Shown: positions 8,631 to 17,132, counted from the stretch's first letter. The stretch is 64,000 nt of DNA from Pseudomonadota bacterium (GCA_023457435.1 JAEWLS010000001.1:1-64000), one strand, 5' to 3'. Notes: generated by a model from the sequence alone, not told the origin. Translations and numbers: made by a program.

Positions 8631-9143
8631 TCAGTGCCGGTGGGCTGCCTCCGGCTGGATCGTCACCGACGGCGCGGGGTTCTCCGCCCCCTTGTCGCCA
8701 CTGATGTCGGTCCAGGCGGCCTCCGCGTCACCGCACGTCTGGATGACTGGGAAGTAGAAGTTGCTGTCTACTTCGAGATCGCCGCCGAAGGTGCCGCGGA
8801 AGACGAACTCATCGAACTGGCTGTCTGGCACTTCGCCGCCCGACCAGGTGATTTGCCGCACGCCCTCCGTCATCTGGGTGCCGTGATTGTCGAAGGGCTT
8901 GTCGTAGGCGCCGGTCGTCATCTCCAGCTTCCAGCCGGGCTTCGGCATGGCCCGCACGTTGTAGAAGCCTTCCGGAATCTCGACGCGGATCTCAGTCGTG
9001 GTCGCGCCCTCACAGCCGTGGCCGACGACGAGGGTTGCTCGGTAGGTCGAGCCGATCGTTGCCTCTCTCTGGGCGAGCCCCACATGCGCCGCGGCAGGGA
9101 CTGCCGCGGCCAGGAGAATGGTGGTTGCTATCAGGTTTCGCAT
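8631..9143 (-). CDS. YcnI-like DUF1775 exported copper-associated protein
   Basis: A 170-aa protein with a cleavable signal peptide (MRNLIATTILLAAAVPAAA) followed at once by HVGL, so the mature protein starts with His, typical of the YcnI/DUF1775 family in which the N-terminal His binds copper. The body is the expected beta-sandwich and the tail is His-rich. It begins 14 bases after nirK and is the last gene of the pseudoazurin-nirK operon, which suggests a role in copper supply to NirK or pseudoazurin in the periplasm. Family firm, role inferred. Confidence 0.85.
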   Translation of the reverse strand: MRNLIATTILLAAAVPAAAHVGLAQREATIGSTYRATLVVGHGCEGATTTEIRVEIPEGFYNVRAMPKPGWKLEMTTGAYDKPFDNHGTQMTEGVRQITWSGGEVPDSQFDEFVFRGTFGGDLEVDSNFYFPVIQTCGDAEAAWTDISGDKGAENPAPSVTIQPEAAHRH

Positions 9144-9157
9144 GTTGCGCGCACTCC

Positions 9158-10339
9158 TCAGTGGCCGCTGTCGTGAGGGTTCGGCGGCGCGTTGAAGATT
9201 TCAAGGTTTTCGGGACCCTCGACGATCAGGTAGCCGGCAAGCCCGCGCTCTGCCCGGGAGAGGGCGTGGTCGACGAGCACGTATCGGCCGGGCACCTCGC
9301 ATTTGAACTCCACGATGTTGGCCGAGCCGGGCGGCACCGAGATGCTTTGGACGTTGGTGATCGGCTCGCTGGTGACCGAGCCAAGCTGATAAGCCCTGTC
9401 GAATATCTCGCCGATCACGTGGAAGCCGGAGGTGTAGTTGGGGCCACCGACCCCGAAATAGATTCGCACGGTCTCGCCGACACCGGCCTTGAGCGGGTAA
9501 TGATCGGTGATCGCTCCGACATGGCCGTTGAAGACGAAGTATTCGGGCCGCTCGTTGAGCAGCTTGTCCATGCTCTCGGTCAGGAGACCGCTGCTGCCGA
9601 ACGGCTCCTCGGTATAGATCTCGCCCTGCATCACGTAGAACTCGCGATCGACCGGCGGCAGGCCGTTCTCAGGCTCGACGAGGATCAGGCCGTACATGCC
9701 GTTGGCGATGTGAAGCGCCACCGGTGGCACGGCGCAGTGGTAGACGTAGAGGCCTGGGTTGAGCGCCTTGAAGGTGAAGCTTCGCTCCTCCCCCGGTGCG
9801 GCGGTCGTTGCCACCGCGCCACCGCCCGGACCCGTGCAAGCATGGAAGTCGACATTGTGCATCATCCAGCTGTCGGGATGGTTCTTCAGGTGCACCTCGA
9901 CCTGGTCGCCGACGCGGACGCGGACGAATGGCCCGGGCACCTTGCCGTTGAAGGTCCAGAAGCGGTACCGCGCCCTGTCGTCGAGCGGAGCCTCGACCTC
10001 CACAGTCTCCAGATCGACCCGCACCGTCGCCGGCTCGCGCCTGGTGATCGGCGGCGGCACGTTAGCCGGGTTCTCCGCGACGTCCGCCTGATCGGGATGC
10101 TGCGGATTGATCGAATAGATCCGGTTGCTGAGGCTGCCAGAGTAGTGCGCGTGGCCGGCAGTCGTGGTCCTGTCGACGGTGCCGGCGGCGCTATGCGCAC
10201 CATGAGACTGCGCGAGGGCCGCGTCGGCGACCAGCAGGCCGCCGACGGCCGCGCCGACGGATCCCGCCAACAGGCTGCGGCGGCTGATCGCAGCCTCTTC
10301 CGCCACGGCGACGGCGCTCTTGTCGTTGATCTTCGTCAT
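9158..10339 (-). CDS. nirK: Copper-containing nitrite reductase
   Basis: A 393-aa enzyme that reduces nitrite to nitric oxide in the periplasm, the defining step of denitrification. A Tat signal (SRRSLLAG) precedes two cupredoxin domains. Copper ligands are visible: HNVDFHACTG near residue 158, YHCAVPP and ALHIANGMYG near 198-215 (type 1 Cys, His, Met and type 2 His), and GFHVIGEIFD near 304 supplying the last type 2 His. GGAGGG lies before the start, and the gene begins one base after the pseudoazurin gene, its likely electron donor. No nitric oxide reductase gene is present in the window. Confidence 0.97.
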   Translation of the reverse strand: MTKINDKSAVAVAEEAAISRRSLLAGSVGAAVGGLLVADAALAQSHGAHSAAGTVDRTTTAGHAHYSGSLSNRIYSINPQHPDQADVAENPANVPPPITRREPATVRVDLETVEVEAPLDDRARYRFWTFNGKVPGPFVRVRVGDQVEVHLKNHPDSWMMHNVDFHACTGPGGGAVATTAAPGEERSFTFKALNPGLYVYHCAVPPVALHIANGMYGLILVEPENGLPPVDREFYVMQGEIYTEEPFGSSGLLTESMDKLLNERPEYFVFNGHVGAITDHYPLKAGVGETVRIYFGVGGPNYTSGFHVIGEIFDRAYQLGSVTSEPITNVQSISVPPGSANIVEFKCEVPGRYVLVDHALSRAERGLAGYLIVEGPENLEIFNAPPNPHDSGH

Positions 10340-10340
10340 G

Positions 10341-10790
10341 TCACTGCCCTCCAGCCTGTGCGATCAGTTCCTGCATGCGCGTCTTGCCCTTGCCGGGCAC
10401 GGTGTTTGCGATCGCCGGATCGGGGGCGCCGGCTTCGCCGACCTGGATTAGGCCGACCATGCCCATTCCGGCGTGTGGAAGGCATTTGTAGCCGTAGAGG
10501 CCCTCGACATCGAAGGTCACCTTGACCTCCTCGTTGACCTTGCCCTTCCAGCCCTTGGCGCCTTCGGGGATGGCCTTGGCGATCGACTCCGTGTTGTGGG
10601 TCTTGTCCTGGACAACCCAGGTCACCGTGTCGCCGGGCGCGATCTTGAGGAAGGCGGGCTCGAACTGCATCGCGCGCCCCTCGGAATCCTTGTTCAGCAT
10701 CAGGACCTGATGATCGGCGGCGAAGCTCGCCGGGATCGGTAGGGCGAGCATGGCCACGACGGCCAAGGTGAGGGTGAAGGGCCTGTTCAT
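10341..10790 (-). CDS. Pseudoazurin
   Basis: A 149-aa blue copper protein that carries electrons to NirK. A signal peptide ending ASFAA is followed by a single cupredoxin domain with the His ligand in DKTHNTE and the Cys-His-Met cluster in YKCLPHAGMGMVG. The start ATG lies after AGAAAGAAG; an in-frame extension upstream has no support. It is the first gene of the operon pseudoazurin-nirK-ycnI. A TTG-N8-CAA regulator box lies 71-84 bases upstream of the start, in the right place for activation. Confidence 0.94.
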   Translation of the reverse strand: MNRPFTLTLAVVAMLALPIPASFAADHQVLMLNKDSEGRAMQFEPAFLKIAPGDTVTWVVQDKTHNTESIAKAIPEGAKGWKGKVNEEVKVTFDVEGLYGYKCLPHAGMGMVGLIQVGEAGAPDPAIANTVPGKGKTRMQELIAQAGGQ

Positions 10791-10860
10791 CTTCTTTCTC
10801 CTTCTGATGCAGGTCTTTTCTTGTTGCGGGGTGTTCCTAGACCCCCTGGCGCGCCGTTCT

Positions 10861-10874
10861 TTGCGCTGGGACAA
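10861..10874. promoter_or_regulatory. NnrR/Dnr-type box upstream of pseudoazurin-nirK
   Basis: TTGCGCTGGGACAA fits TTG-N8-CAA, the half-site pattern bound by Crp/Fnr regulators of the NnrR/Dnr branch. Its centre is about 77 bases before the pseudoazurin ATG, compatible with a site near -41 of that promoter. A nearly identical box is at 12010-12023. It also lies 119 bases before the NnrR-like gene. Confidence 0.6.
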
Positions 10875-10992
10875 ACGACGGCAACTATGTCAAACCCGGA
10901 ATGTTGCGGGTGCCGCCTGCAGAGGGTTGCGACGGCGTTAACAGAGGGTAGAAGATCTGTCGTAAAGGTCGAGGACGCAAAGGATCAAAGCC

Positions 10993-11690
10993 ATGCCGGC
11001 CCTCGACAGGTCGCTGATAGCCGGGCTGCGGCCGTTTTTGGCACTATCGTCAGAAGAACTCGACGAGATCCTGTCCGCGGCCCGATCCGCGCGCTACGCA
11101 CGGGACACGGAGATCTTCGCGCAGGGAGCGGAAGCCACTCATTTCTTCCTCCTGCTGTCGGGCCACATCCGGGTCGTCCAGACGTCGCCGGAAGGACACC
11201 AGGTCGTCGCGCGCTACATCAACGAGGGCGAGCTGTTCGGGATTGCGGTGGCGATGAGCCTGAAGGCCTATCCCGCCACCGTCGTGGCCGCGGTGGATTG
11301 CGTGGCCTTGTCATGGCCCAATTCCGTCTGGCCGAACATCCAGACGCGCTTCCCGGGGTTCGCGAACGGCGTCTACCAGACGATCGGCTCGCATCTTCGA
11401 GATACCCAGACGCGGGTGATGGAGCTTTCCTCCGCGCAGGTGGAGCAGCGCGTAGCCAATGCCGTTCTGAGGCTGGCCAAGCAGTCCGGCAGGAAGCCCC
11501 CGAAGGGATCGAGATCGATTTTCCCATTACGCGGCAGGAGATCGCCGAACTGACGGGCACCACCCTTCATACGGTCAGCCGATTGCTGAGCGCCTGGGAA
11601 GATCAAGGATTGGTGCGCAGCGGTCGCCAGAAGGTGACGGTGACGGATCCGCATGACCTGATGCTGGTGGCCGAGAACCGCAAACGCTAG
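10993..11690 (+). pseudogene. NnrR/Dnr-like Crp/Fnr regulator, frameshifted at a C run
   Basis: The first frame gives the cyclic-nucleotide-binding fold and dimer helix of a Crp/Fnr regulator (MPALDRSLIAGLRPFLALSS to about residue 170) without the Cys cluster of Fnr, as in NnrR/Dnr. It then runs off to a stop at 11553. The correct continuation, EGIEIDFPITRQEIAELTG with the helix-turn-helix TTLHTVSRLLSAWE, is in the next frame and ends at 11690. Adding one C to the run CCCCC at 11497-11501 restores a protein of about 232 aa. The gene sits between nirK and cco operons and was presumably their nitric oxide responsive activator. Genuine mutation, phase variation and sequencing error are all possible. 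Confidence 0.85.
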
Positions 11691-11955
11691 CGCCTTCGTC
11701 TTCGACGGGAGAGTCGAGCGCCTCGAATGCCGACCGTAACTCGCCCCGGCCCATCCGAATGCCGGCGAGCAGCTCCCGCATGAAGGCAGCCTCGTCGAGA
11801 CCGTGGGCGTCGCATGCGTCCCTGACGGTGTGGAAGATGCCAATCGGGCAGCCGATGCAGAGCATCCGATTGCGGATGAAGAGGCGGATCGTGGTTGGCC
11901 ACCGGCGCATGATCTCGTCGACGGTCGTGGCCGGATCGAGGCCGGTCGGTTCCAT
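11575..11955 (-). CDS. DUF1858 domain protein
   Basis: A 126-aa protein whose first 65 residues are a DUF1858 domain (TVDEIMRRWPTTIRLFIRNR, then MLCIGCPIG with a Cys pair). Such proteins are often encoded beside denitrification and nnr genes. GGAGGA precedes the start. The last 60 residues are low complexity and their gene overlaps the 3' end of the regulator gene by 116 bases on the opposite strand, so the true end of the domain may be earlier in evolution. A TTG-N8-CAA box lies 55-68 bases upstream. Confidence 0.75.
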   Translation of the reverse strand: MEPTGLDPATTVDEIMRRWPTTIRLFIRNRMLCIGCPIGIFHTVRDACDAHGLDEAAFMRELLAGIRMGRGELRSAFEALDSPVEDEGASVCGSRPPASGHADPSPSPSGDRCAPILDLPRRSAIG

Positions 11956-12009
11956 GGCTGAGAATCCTCCAGCAAAGCGGTAGCAAAGCAGCCTCCACCT
12001 TGCTGGTCG

Positions 12010-12023
12010 TTGCGCTGGAGCAA
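12010..12023. promoter_or_regulatory. NnrR/Dnr-type box between DUF1858 and haemoglobin genes
   Basis: TTGCGCTGGAGCAA is a TTG-N8-CAA site whose ends also form TTGC-N6-GCAA. It shares 12 of 14 bases with the box at 10861-10874. Its centre is about 61 bases before the DUF1858 start on the minus strand and about 140 bases before the haemoglobin gene. Confidence 0.6.
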
Positions 12024-12156
12024 AGAGCCGGGCCGCAATGCCCCCTAGCTTCTGCCCAGAACGCGCTCTCGCCGGCTCGCGGCGTGCGACCATTCGTTCC
12101 TTGATAAAGCTTTGGGGTTCCACCTATGGGTGCCGTTATTCAGGTTGTCGACAGTG

Positions 12157-12600
12157 ATGAAAATCCTCCCAGTTGAGCGGCCCCGTCCGGCCCCGGAACT
12201 GCCTGTCGCGCATCCCGATCTCGATCGCGCGTTCGTCGGCCGACTGGTGCGCGAATTCTACAGGCGTGTGCGGGCCGATCAGAGGCTGGGCCCGATCTTC
12301 GACGGTGTGATCGGCGACGACTGGGAGCCGCATCTGGAGAAGCTCACCGATTTCTGGAGCGCCGTGATGCTGAAGAACGGGGCCTACAGCGGCCGCCCGG
12401 TGCCCGCGCACATGAAGCTGAAACAGGTTCGCGAGGAAGACTTCGACATCTGGCTGGGGATCTTCCGGCGCACGGCAGCCGACCTCTGCGCTCCGGAGGT
12501 CGCGACGGCTTTCGTCCAGCGCGCGGAGAGGATCGCCGAGAGCCTCAAGCTCGCAATGTTCTTCCGCCTTCCGGCGGCTGGGCAGCGCGTTGCCCGATGA
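12157..12600 (+). CDS. Group III truncated haemoglobin
   Basis: A 147-aa globin. FVGRLVREFYRRVRADQRLGPIF and the later HMKLKQVREEDFDIWL are characteristic of group III truncated haemoglobins, cytoplasmic haem proteins often linked to nitric oxide or microaerobic growth. The ATG at 12157 is preferred; an upstream TTG in frame has poor support. The gene lies between the nirK operon and cbb3 oxidase. Since no NO reductase is visible in the window, it is the only local candidate for NO handling. Confidence 0.9.
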   Translation: MKILPVERPRPAPELPVAHPDLDRAFVGRLVREFYRRVRADQRLGPIFDGVIGDDWEPHLEKLTDFWSAVMLKNGAYSGRPVPAHMKLKQVREEDFDIWLGIFRRTAADLCAPEVATAFVQRAERIAESLKLAMFFRLPAAGQRVAR

Positions 12601-12603
12601 GTA

Positions 12604-12617
12604 TTGTCGGATAACAT
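12604..12617. promoter_or_regulatory. Possible imperfect Crp/Fnr box before ccoN
   Basis: TTGTCGGATAACAT matches TTG-N8-CAA except for the last base. Its centre is about 53 bases before the ccoN ATG, similar to the spacing of the two better boxes. Weak on its own; no perfect FNR box (TTGAT-N4-ATCAA) was found before ccoN. Confidence 0.3.
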
Positions 12618-12663
12618 CTGATGTATTGGCCGCAGCGGCCGTGATCACGCTAACGGGGGCGAG

Positions 12664-14301
12664 ATGATCCAACAGCTTACAGCGTCCGAACGGCAAAACG
12701 CCCTTTTGATCGCCGTGGCGGTGGCCGTGGTCGGCGCCGCGATGGCGGTGCTGGGGCGAACCGACGTCCTCGGCGTGCATGGCGTCATGGTCATGCTGTT
12801 CGGCGGCGTGATTGCCTATCTGATCATGTCGAGGTTCTACGAACCCGAACCTACGGGCGACAGGGCGCTTTCCTACTACGATGACCCTATCAAGGTCGGC
12901 ATCGCGCTCTCCATGGTCTGGGCCGTCTTCGGCATGTTCATGGGAGTGTGGGTTGCAGCCCAGCTCGCCTGGCCCGATCTGGCGTTCGACGCCGGATGGT
13001 CGACCTTCGGCAGGTTGCGCCCTACCCATACGAGCGGCGTCATCTTCGGCTTCGGCGGCAATGCGCTCATCGCGACCTCATTTCACGTGGTGCAGCGCAC
13101 GTCGCGGGCGCGGCTCGCGGGACAGGTCAGCCCGTGGTTCGTGCTGCTCGGCTTCAACCTGTTCTGCCTGCTCGCCGTGTCCGGCTATTTGCTCGGCGTC
13201 ACGCAGTCCAAGGAATACGCCGAAGCCGAGTGGTATGCCGACCTCTGGCTGGTGATCGTGTGGGTCACCTATTTCGTCCTCTACATCGCGACGATCGCGC
13301 GGCGGAAGGAGCCGCATATCTACGTCGCCAATTGGTACTTCATGGCCTTCATCCTGGTCGTGGCGATCCTCCATATCGTGAACAACCTGGCAATCCCGGT
13401 CTCCTGGGGCAGCGCCAAGAGCTACACGATCTGGCCCGGCGTGCAGGATGCGATGGTGCAGTGGTGGTATGGCCACAACGCGGTCGCCTTCTTCCTGACG
13501 GCAGGCTTCCTCGGCATGCTGTACTACTACCTGCCGGTGCGGGCGCAGCGGCCGATCTTCTCGTACCGGCTGTCGATCCTGAGCTTCTGGGGCATCGTGT
13601 TCTTCTACATGTGGGCTGGTTCGCACCACCTGCACTACACCGCGCTCCCGCACTGGGTGCAGACGCTGGGGATGACGTTTTCGGTGATGCTGCTGGTGCC
13701 GTCATGGGCCTCGGCGGGTAACGCGCTGCTGACGCTGAACGGCGCCTGGCATCGGGTGCGCGACGACGCGACGCTCCGCTTCATGATGGCGGCTGCCGTT
13801 TTCTATGGCCTCTCGACGTTCGAGGGCTCGTTCATGGCGATCCGGCCGGTGAACTCGCTCAGCCACTACACGGACTGGACTGTTGGCCACGTGCACGCTG
13901 GCGCGCTCGGCTGGGTGGCGCTGATCACCTTCGGTTCGCTCTACACGCTGGTGCCGAGCCTCTGGAGGCGGGAGCGGATGTATTCCGCCGTGCTGGTCGA
14001 GGTGCACTTCTGGCTCGCGATCGCGGGAACGCTGATCTACGTCTTCGCCATGTGGAACTCGGGCATCATCCAGGGCCTGATGTGGCGCACCTATACGGAG
14101 GACGGCGCCCTCGCCTACTCGTTCATCGACTCGCTGGTGGCGATGTATCCCTACTACATCGCCCGGGCGTTCGGCGGCTTGCTGTTCCTGATCGGCGCGG
14201 TGGTCGGGTGTTACAACATGTGGATGACGGTCCGACACGTGGCGCAGGCGTCGCGCGCCGCGGACGAGCCGGTGTCCGCCGCCGTGGTCGCGGGGGAGTG
14301 A
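12664..14301 (+). CDS. ccoN: cbb3-type cytochrome c oxidase subunit I
   Basis: A 545-aa membrane protein with about twelve transmembrane helices, the catalytic subunit of the high-affinity oxidase used at low oxygen. Ligand motifs are visible: the haem b His in RPTHTSG near residue 121, CuB His in WWYGHNA near 270, the HH pair in MWAGSHHLHY near 321, and the VGHVHAG pair near 410. The start follows a purine-rich GGGGGCGAG. It is the first gene of a tightly packed cluster running to 19770, with ccoO starting three bases after its stop. Confidence 0.97.
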   Translation: MIQQLTASERQNALLIAVAVAVVGAAMAVLGRTDVLGVHGVMVMLFGGVIAYLIMSRFYEPEPTGDRALSYYDDPIKVGIALSMVWAVFGMFMGVWVAAQLAWPDLAFDAGWSTFGRLRPTHTSGVIFGFGGNALIATSFHVVQRTSRARLAGQVSPWFVLLGFNLFCLLAVSGYLLGVTQSKEYAEAEWYADLWLVIVWVTYFVLYIATIARRKEPHIYVANWYFMAFILVVAILHIVNNLAIPVSWGSAKSYTIWPGVQDAMVQWWYGHNAVAFFLTAGFLGMLYYYLPVRAQRPIFSYRLSILSFWGIVFFYMWAGSHHLHYTALPHWVQTLGMTFSVMLLVPSWASAGNALLTLNGAWHRVRDDATLRFMMAAAVFYGLSTFEGSFMAIRPVNSLSHYTDWTVGHVHAGALGWVALITFGSLYTLVPSLWRRERMYSAVLVEVHFWLAIAGTLIYVFAMWNSGIIQGLMWRTYTEDGALAYSFIDSLVAMYPYYIARAFGGLLFLIGAVVGCYNMWMTVRHVAQASRAADEPVSAAVVAGE

Positions 14302-14304
14302 AGC

Positions 14305-15057
14305 ATGGCTGAAATGTTCCATCGGAAGCTTGAGCGGTCGGCGGTCCTGTTCGTCCTCGGGATCATCGCCGCAGCGAGCGTCGGCGGCATCGTCGAGATC
14401 GCGCCGCTGTTCACCATCGACGAGACGGTCGAGGAGGCGCCGGACATGCGCCTTTATACGCCGCTCGAACTGGCCGGCCGCAACATCTACATCCGCGAGG
14501 GCTGCTACGCCTGCCACAGCCAGATGATCCGCACGCTGCGCGACGAGGTCGAGCGCTACGGACCGTACTCGCTCGCCGTGGAATCCCAATATGACAGGCC
14601 GATGCTGTGGGGGTCCAAGCGGACGGGGCCGGACCTCGCCCGCATCGGCGGCAAGTACTCCGACTTCTGGCACGTAGCGCACCTTACGAACCCGCGGGAC
14701 GTGGTCCCGGAATCGAACATGCCCGCCTACGCATTCCTCGCACGCAACGCGCTGCGCATGGACGACCTGCCGGGGCATCTCGCCGCGCAGAAGGCGCTCG
14801 GTGTGCCCTACACCGACGAGATGATCGAGAACGCGACGCGCGACGCCTACGGTCAGGCCACGCCTGACACGGATTTCGCCGCGGGCGTTTCCGAACGGTA
14901 CGGGGAGGCGACCGAGGTCAGCGCCTTCGACGGCGTGACCACCAGGGTGACGGAGATGGACGCCCTCGTCGCCTATCTGCAGGTGTTGGGACGGCTCACC
15001 GACGCCGCCTACCGCGACACCGCGGCCACCGAGCAGCCGCCGGAACCGGAAGACTGA
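14305..15057 (+). CDS. ccoO: cbb3-type cytochrome c oxidase subunit II
   Basis: A 250-aa membrane-anchored monohaem cytochrome c. One N-terminal transmembrane helix is followed by the haem motif CYACH at residues 67-71 in the family signature REGCYACHSQMIRTLRDEVERY (split here only by position) and by later Met residues for axial ligation (PESNMPAY). It transfers electrons from CcoP to CcoN. The length is typical. It lies three bases after ccoN and ten before ccoQ. Confidence 0.96.
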   Translation: MAEMFHRKLERSAVLFVLGIIAAASVGGIVEIAPLFTIDETVEEAPDMRLYTPLELAGRNIYIREGCYACHSQMIRTLRDEVERYGPYSLAVESQYDRPMLWGSKRTGPDLARIGGKYSDFWHVAHLTNPRDVVPESNMPAYAFLARNALRMDDLPGHLAAQKALGVPYTDEMIENATRDAYGQATPDTDFAAGVSERYGEATEVSAFDGVTTRVTEMDALVAYLQVLGRLTDAAYRDTAATEQPPEPED

Positions 15058-15067
15058 GGAGGCCGTC

Positions 15068-15241
15068 ATGGACTTCAGCTACGACACGCTTGTCGCGTTC
15101 TCCAAGAGCTGGGGCCTGTTCTACATGATGGCCTTCTTCATCTGCGTCTGCGTCTACGCGTTCTGGCCCAAGAACAGGAAACGCTTCGACCGGGCCAAGC
15201 ACAGCATCCTCGATCAGGACGACCAGCCATGGCAAAAGTAG
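15068..15241 (+). CDS. ccoQ: cbb3 oxidase small subunit CcoQ
   Basis: A 57-aa protein with a single transmembrane helix (WGLFYMMAFFICVCVYAF) and a basic then acidic tail, the usual form of CcoQ, which stabilises the oxidase complex. GAGGAGGCC lies before the ATG. Its last codons overlap the start of ccoP by 13 bases, consistent with coupled translation. Confidence 0.88.
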   Translation: MDFSYDTLVAFSKSWGLFYMMAFFICVCVYAFWPKNRKRFDRAKHSILDQDDQPWQK

Positions 15242-16110
15242 AGCGGGATCCGGTCACGGGCCGCGAGACCACGGGCCACGAATGGAACGGGATCAAGGAG
15301 CTTGATACGCCGGTTCCGCGCGGCGTTCTCATGTTTCTGATCATCACCCATGTGTGGGCGTTCGCCTACTGGTTCTTCATGCCGTCATGGCCGCTGGGCG
15401 AGACCTACACCAAGGGACTGTTGGGCATAGACCAGAGGACAACGGTGGAGGCGCGCGTGATAGACGGCCAGCAGGAGCGGGCGCCCTGGACGGCGCGCCT
15501 CGAGAGCGAACCCTACGACGCCATTCTGGCCGACGAGGCGTTGATGCAGACCGTCCGGGGAACGGGACAGCAGCTTTTCGGCGACAATTGTGCCGCCTGT
15601 CACGGCCGCGACGGCCGGGGCCGCGCCTTCTATCCCGACCTGACCGACGAGGATTGGCTGTGGGGTGGCGGTCCGGAGCTGATCGAGCAGACGATGCGCG
15701 TCGGCATCAACACCACGCATCCTGACTCCCGAATTGCCCAGATGCCCGCCTTCGGCCGCGACGAAATGCTCGACCGCGACCAGGTCAGGAACGTGGCAGC
15801 GTACGTGTATTCGCTCACGAACCCGGACTACTCGACCGCGCAGAATGTCGATCGGATTGACGCTGGCAAAGAGGTGTTCGCCAGCACATGCGCTGCCTGT
15901 CACGGTGAGAACGCCACGGGCAATCCGGAGGTCGGCGCACCCAATCTGACCGATACCTACTGGGTCTACGGAGGCACGATGGACAGCATCATCGCGTCCG
16001 TCCACGGCGGCAGGCAGGGACATATGCCGACCTGGGATGAGCGGCTGACGACAGCGGAGATCAGAACGCTGTCGCTATACGTCCACGACCTCGGGACTGG
16101 CCGGCCATGA
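15229..16110 (+). CDS. ccoP: cbb3-type cytochrome c oxidase subunit III (dihaem)
   Basis: A 293-aa protein with an N-terminal cytoplasmic stretch, one transmembrane helix (GVLMFLIITHVWAFAYWFF) and two cytochrome c domains with CAACH motifs near residues 121 and 221. It accepts electrons from periplasmic cytochromes and passes them to CcoO. The axial Met residues are in AQMPAFG and GHMPTW. The stop overlaps the next gene by ATGA. Confidence 0.96.
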   Translation: MAKVERDPVTGRETTGHEWNGIKELDTPVPRGVLMFLIITHVWAFAYWFFMPSWPLGETYTKGLLGIDQRTTVEARVIDGQQERAPWTARLESEPYDAILADEALMQTVRGTGQQLFGDNCAACHGRDGRGRAFYPDLTDEDWLWGGGPELIEQTMRVGINTTHPDSRIAQMPAFGRDEMLDRDQVRNVAAYVYSLTNPDYSTAQNVDRIDAGKEVFASTCAACHGENATGNPEVGAPNLTDTYWVYGGTMDSIIASVHGGRQGHMPTWDERLTTAEIRTLSLYVHDLGTGRP

Positions 16111-16301
16111 CCACCGAGACAGCGCCGCCGCCGCGCAGATCGAGGCTTGCATGGGTGCTCATCCCGGTCGGGCTGCTCGTGTTTGCGGCAGCCAACGCGC
16201 ATCTCGTCTACGTTGCGTTCCAGTCGCAGCCGGAATGCGTGCAGCACCTGAAGGCCGCCGGCAGCGGCGAAGGCTATCGCGCCGCCAAGTCGGCATGCTG
16301 A
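16107..16301 (+). CDS. Small single-span membrane protein of the cco cluster
   Basis: A 64-aa protein with one transmembrane helix (LAWVLIPVGLLVFAAANAHL) and a short C-terminal segment with two Cys (PECVQHL and a terminal SAC). It overlaps ccoP by four bases, so it is translated with the oxidase. It occupies the place where ccoG and ccoH usually lie but is much shorter than CcoH (about 150 aa). It might be an assembly factor or minor subunit; not recognised. Confidence 0.7.
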   Translation: MTTETAPPPRRSRLAWVLIPVGLLVFAAANAHLVYVAFQSQPECVQHLKAAGSGEGYRAAKSAC

Positions 16302-16312
16302 GGAGAACTCCG

Positions 16313-17131
16313 ATGAGCCAGACTCAAGACTCGTACTGGTTGCTCAGCGAAACCTCGGGCATCGGCGAGACGCGTGACCCGCGGCTGCAGCGGCGCCTGC
16401 CGCTCCTCGCTGGGCTCGGCTGGCTGGCAGCCGGCTGGCGCGACTTCTGGACCCGGCCAGGCTCCAGCATTGCCTACGGCGTAGGGGTCTTCGTCCTCTC
16501 GGTCGCCTTTATCTGGACCCTGGTCGCTTTTGGCCGCGACTACATCCTCTTCCCCTCACTTGCGGGCTTCATGATCGTGGCGCCGTTCCTCGCCGTCGGC
16601 CTCTACGAGAAGAGCAGGGCGATCGAGCAGGGGCGCGAGGTCGGTTTCGAGGCGATGCTGCGTGTTCGCCCGAGCGCCGGTGCGCAAGTGTTCTTCACTG
16701 GCCTGCTCCTGTGCATGCTGACGCTCCTCTGGAACAGGGCCGCGATATTGTTGTGGGCGCTGTTCTTCGGTGTCACTGCCTTCCCCGGCCTCGACGGTGT
16801 CCTGGGGCTGCTTCTCGGAGGTCCATACGGCTGGGCGATGCTGTTCGTCGGCACGGCGATCGGCGGACTGTTCGCCGCCTTCGCCTTCTCGATCAGCGTG
16901 TTTGCGGTGCCGATGCTTCTTGACCGGCGAATCGATGCGCTGACCGCGATGGCCACGAGCATGAAGCTGGTGTGGAACAATTTGCCGCCGATGATCGCTT
17001 GGGGGGCCATGGTTCAGATCCTCTTCGGGATCTGCGTCGTCACCGGTCTCGTCGGGATGATCGTCATCTTCCCGCTGCTTGGACACGCAACCTGGCACGC
17101 CTATCGCGCGGTGGCCGTTCCGGAAGCCTGA
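16313..17131 (+). CDS. DUF2189-like polytopic membrane protein
   Basis: A 272-aa protein with about five or six transmembrane helices. The segment PSLAGFMIVAPFLAVGLYE followed by SRAIEQG and repeated hydrophobic helices matches the DUF2189 family of predicted cytochrome-associated membrane proteins. AGGAGA lies seven bases upstream of the start. It ends one base before the GTG start of ccoI, so it belongs to the cco operon. A role in oxidase assembly or copper handling is inferred from context. Confidence 0.75.
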   Translation: MSQTQDSYWLLSETSGIGETRDPRLQRRLPLLAGLGWLAAGWRDFWTRPGSSIAYGVGVFVLSVAFIWTLVAFGRDYILFPSLAGFMIVAPFLAVGLYEKSRAIEQGREVGFEAMLRVRPSAGAQVFFTGLLLCMLTLLWNRAAILLWALFFGVTAFPGLDGVLGLLLGGPYGWAMLFVGTAIGGLFAAFAFSISVFAVPMLLDRRIDALTAMATSMKLVWNNLPPMIAWGAMVQILFGICVVTGLVGMIVIFPLLGHATWHAYRAVAVPEA

Positions 17132-17132
17132 C

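Noticed and set aside
13702..15069. 455-codon open frame antisense to ccoN-ccoO
   Set aside because: Opposite well-identified oxidase genes, no motif or ribosome site.
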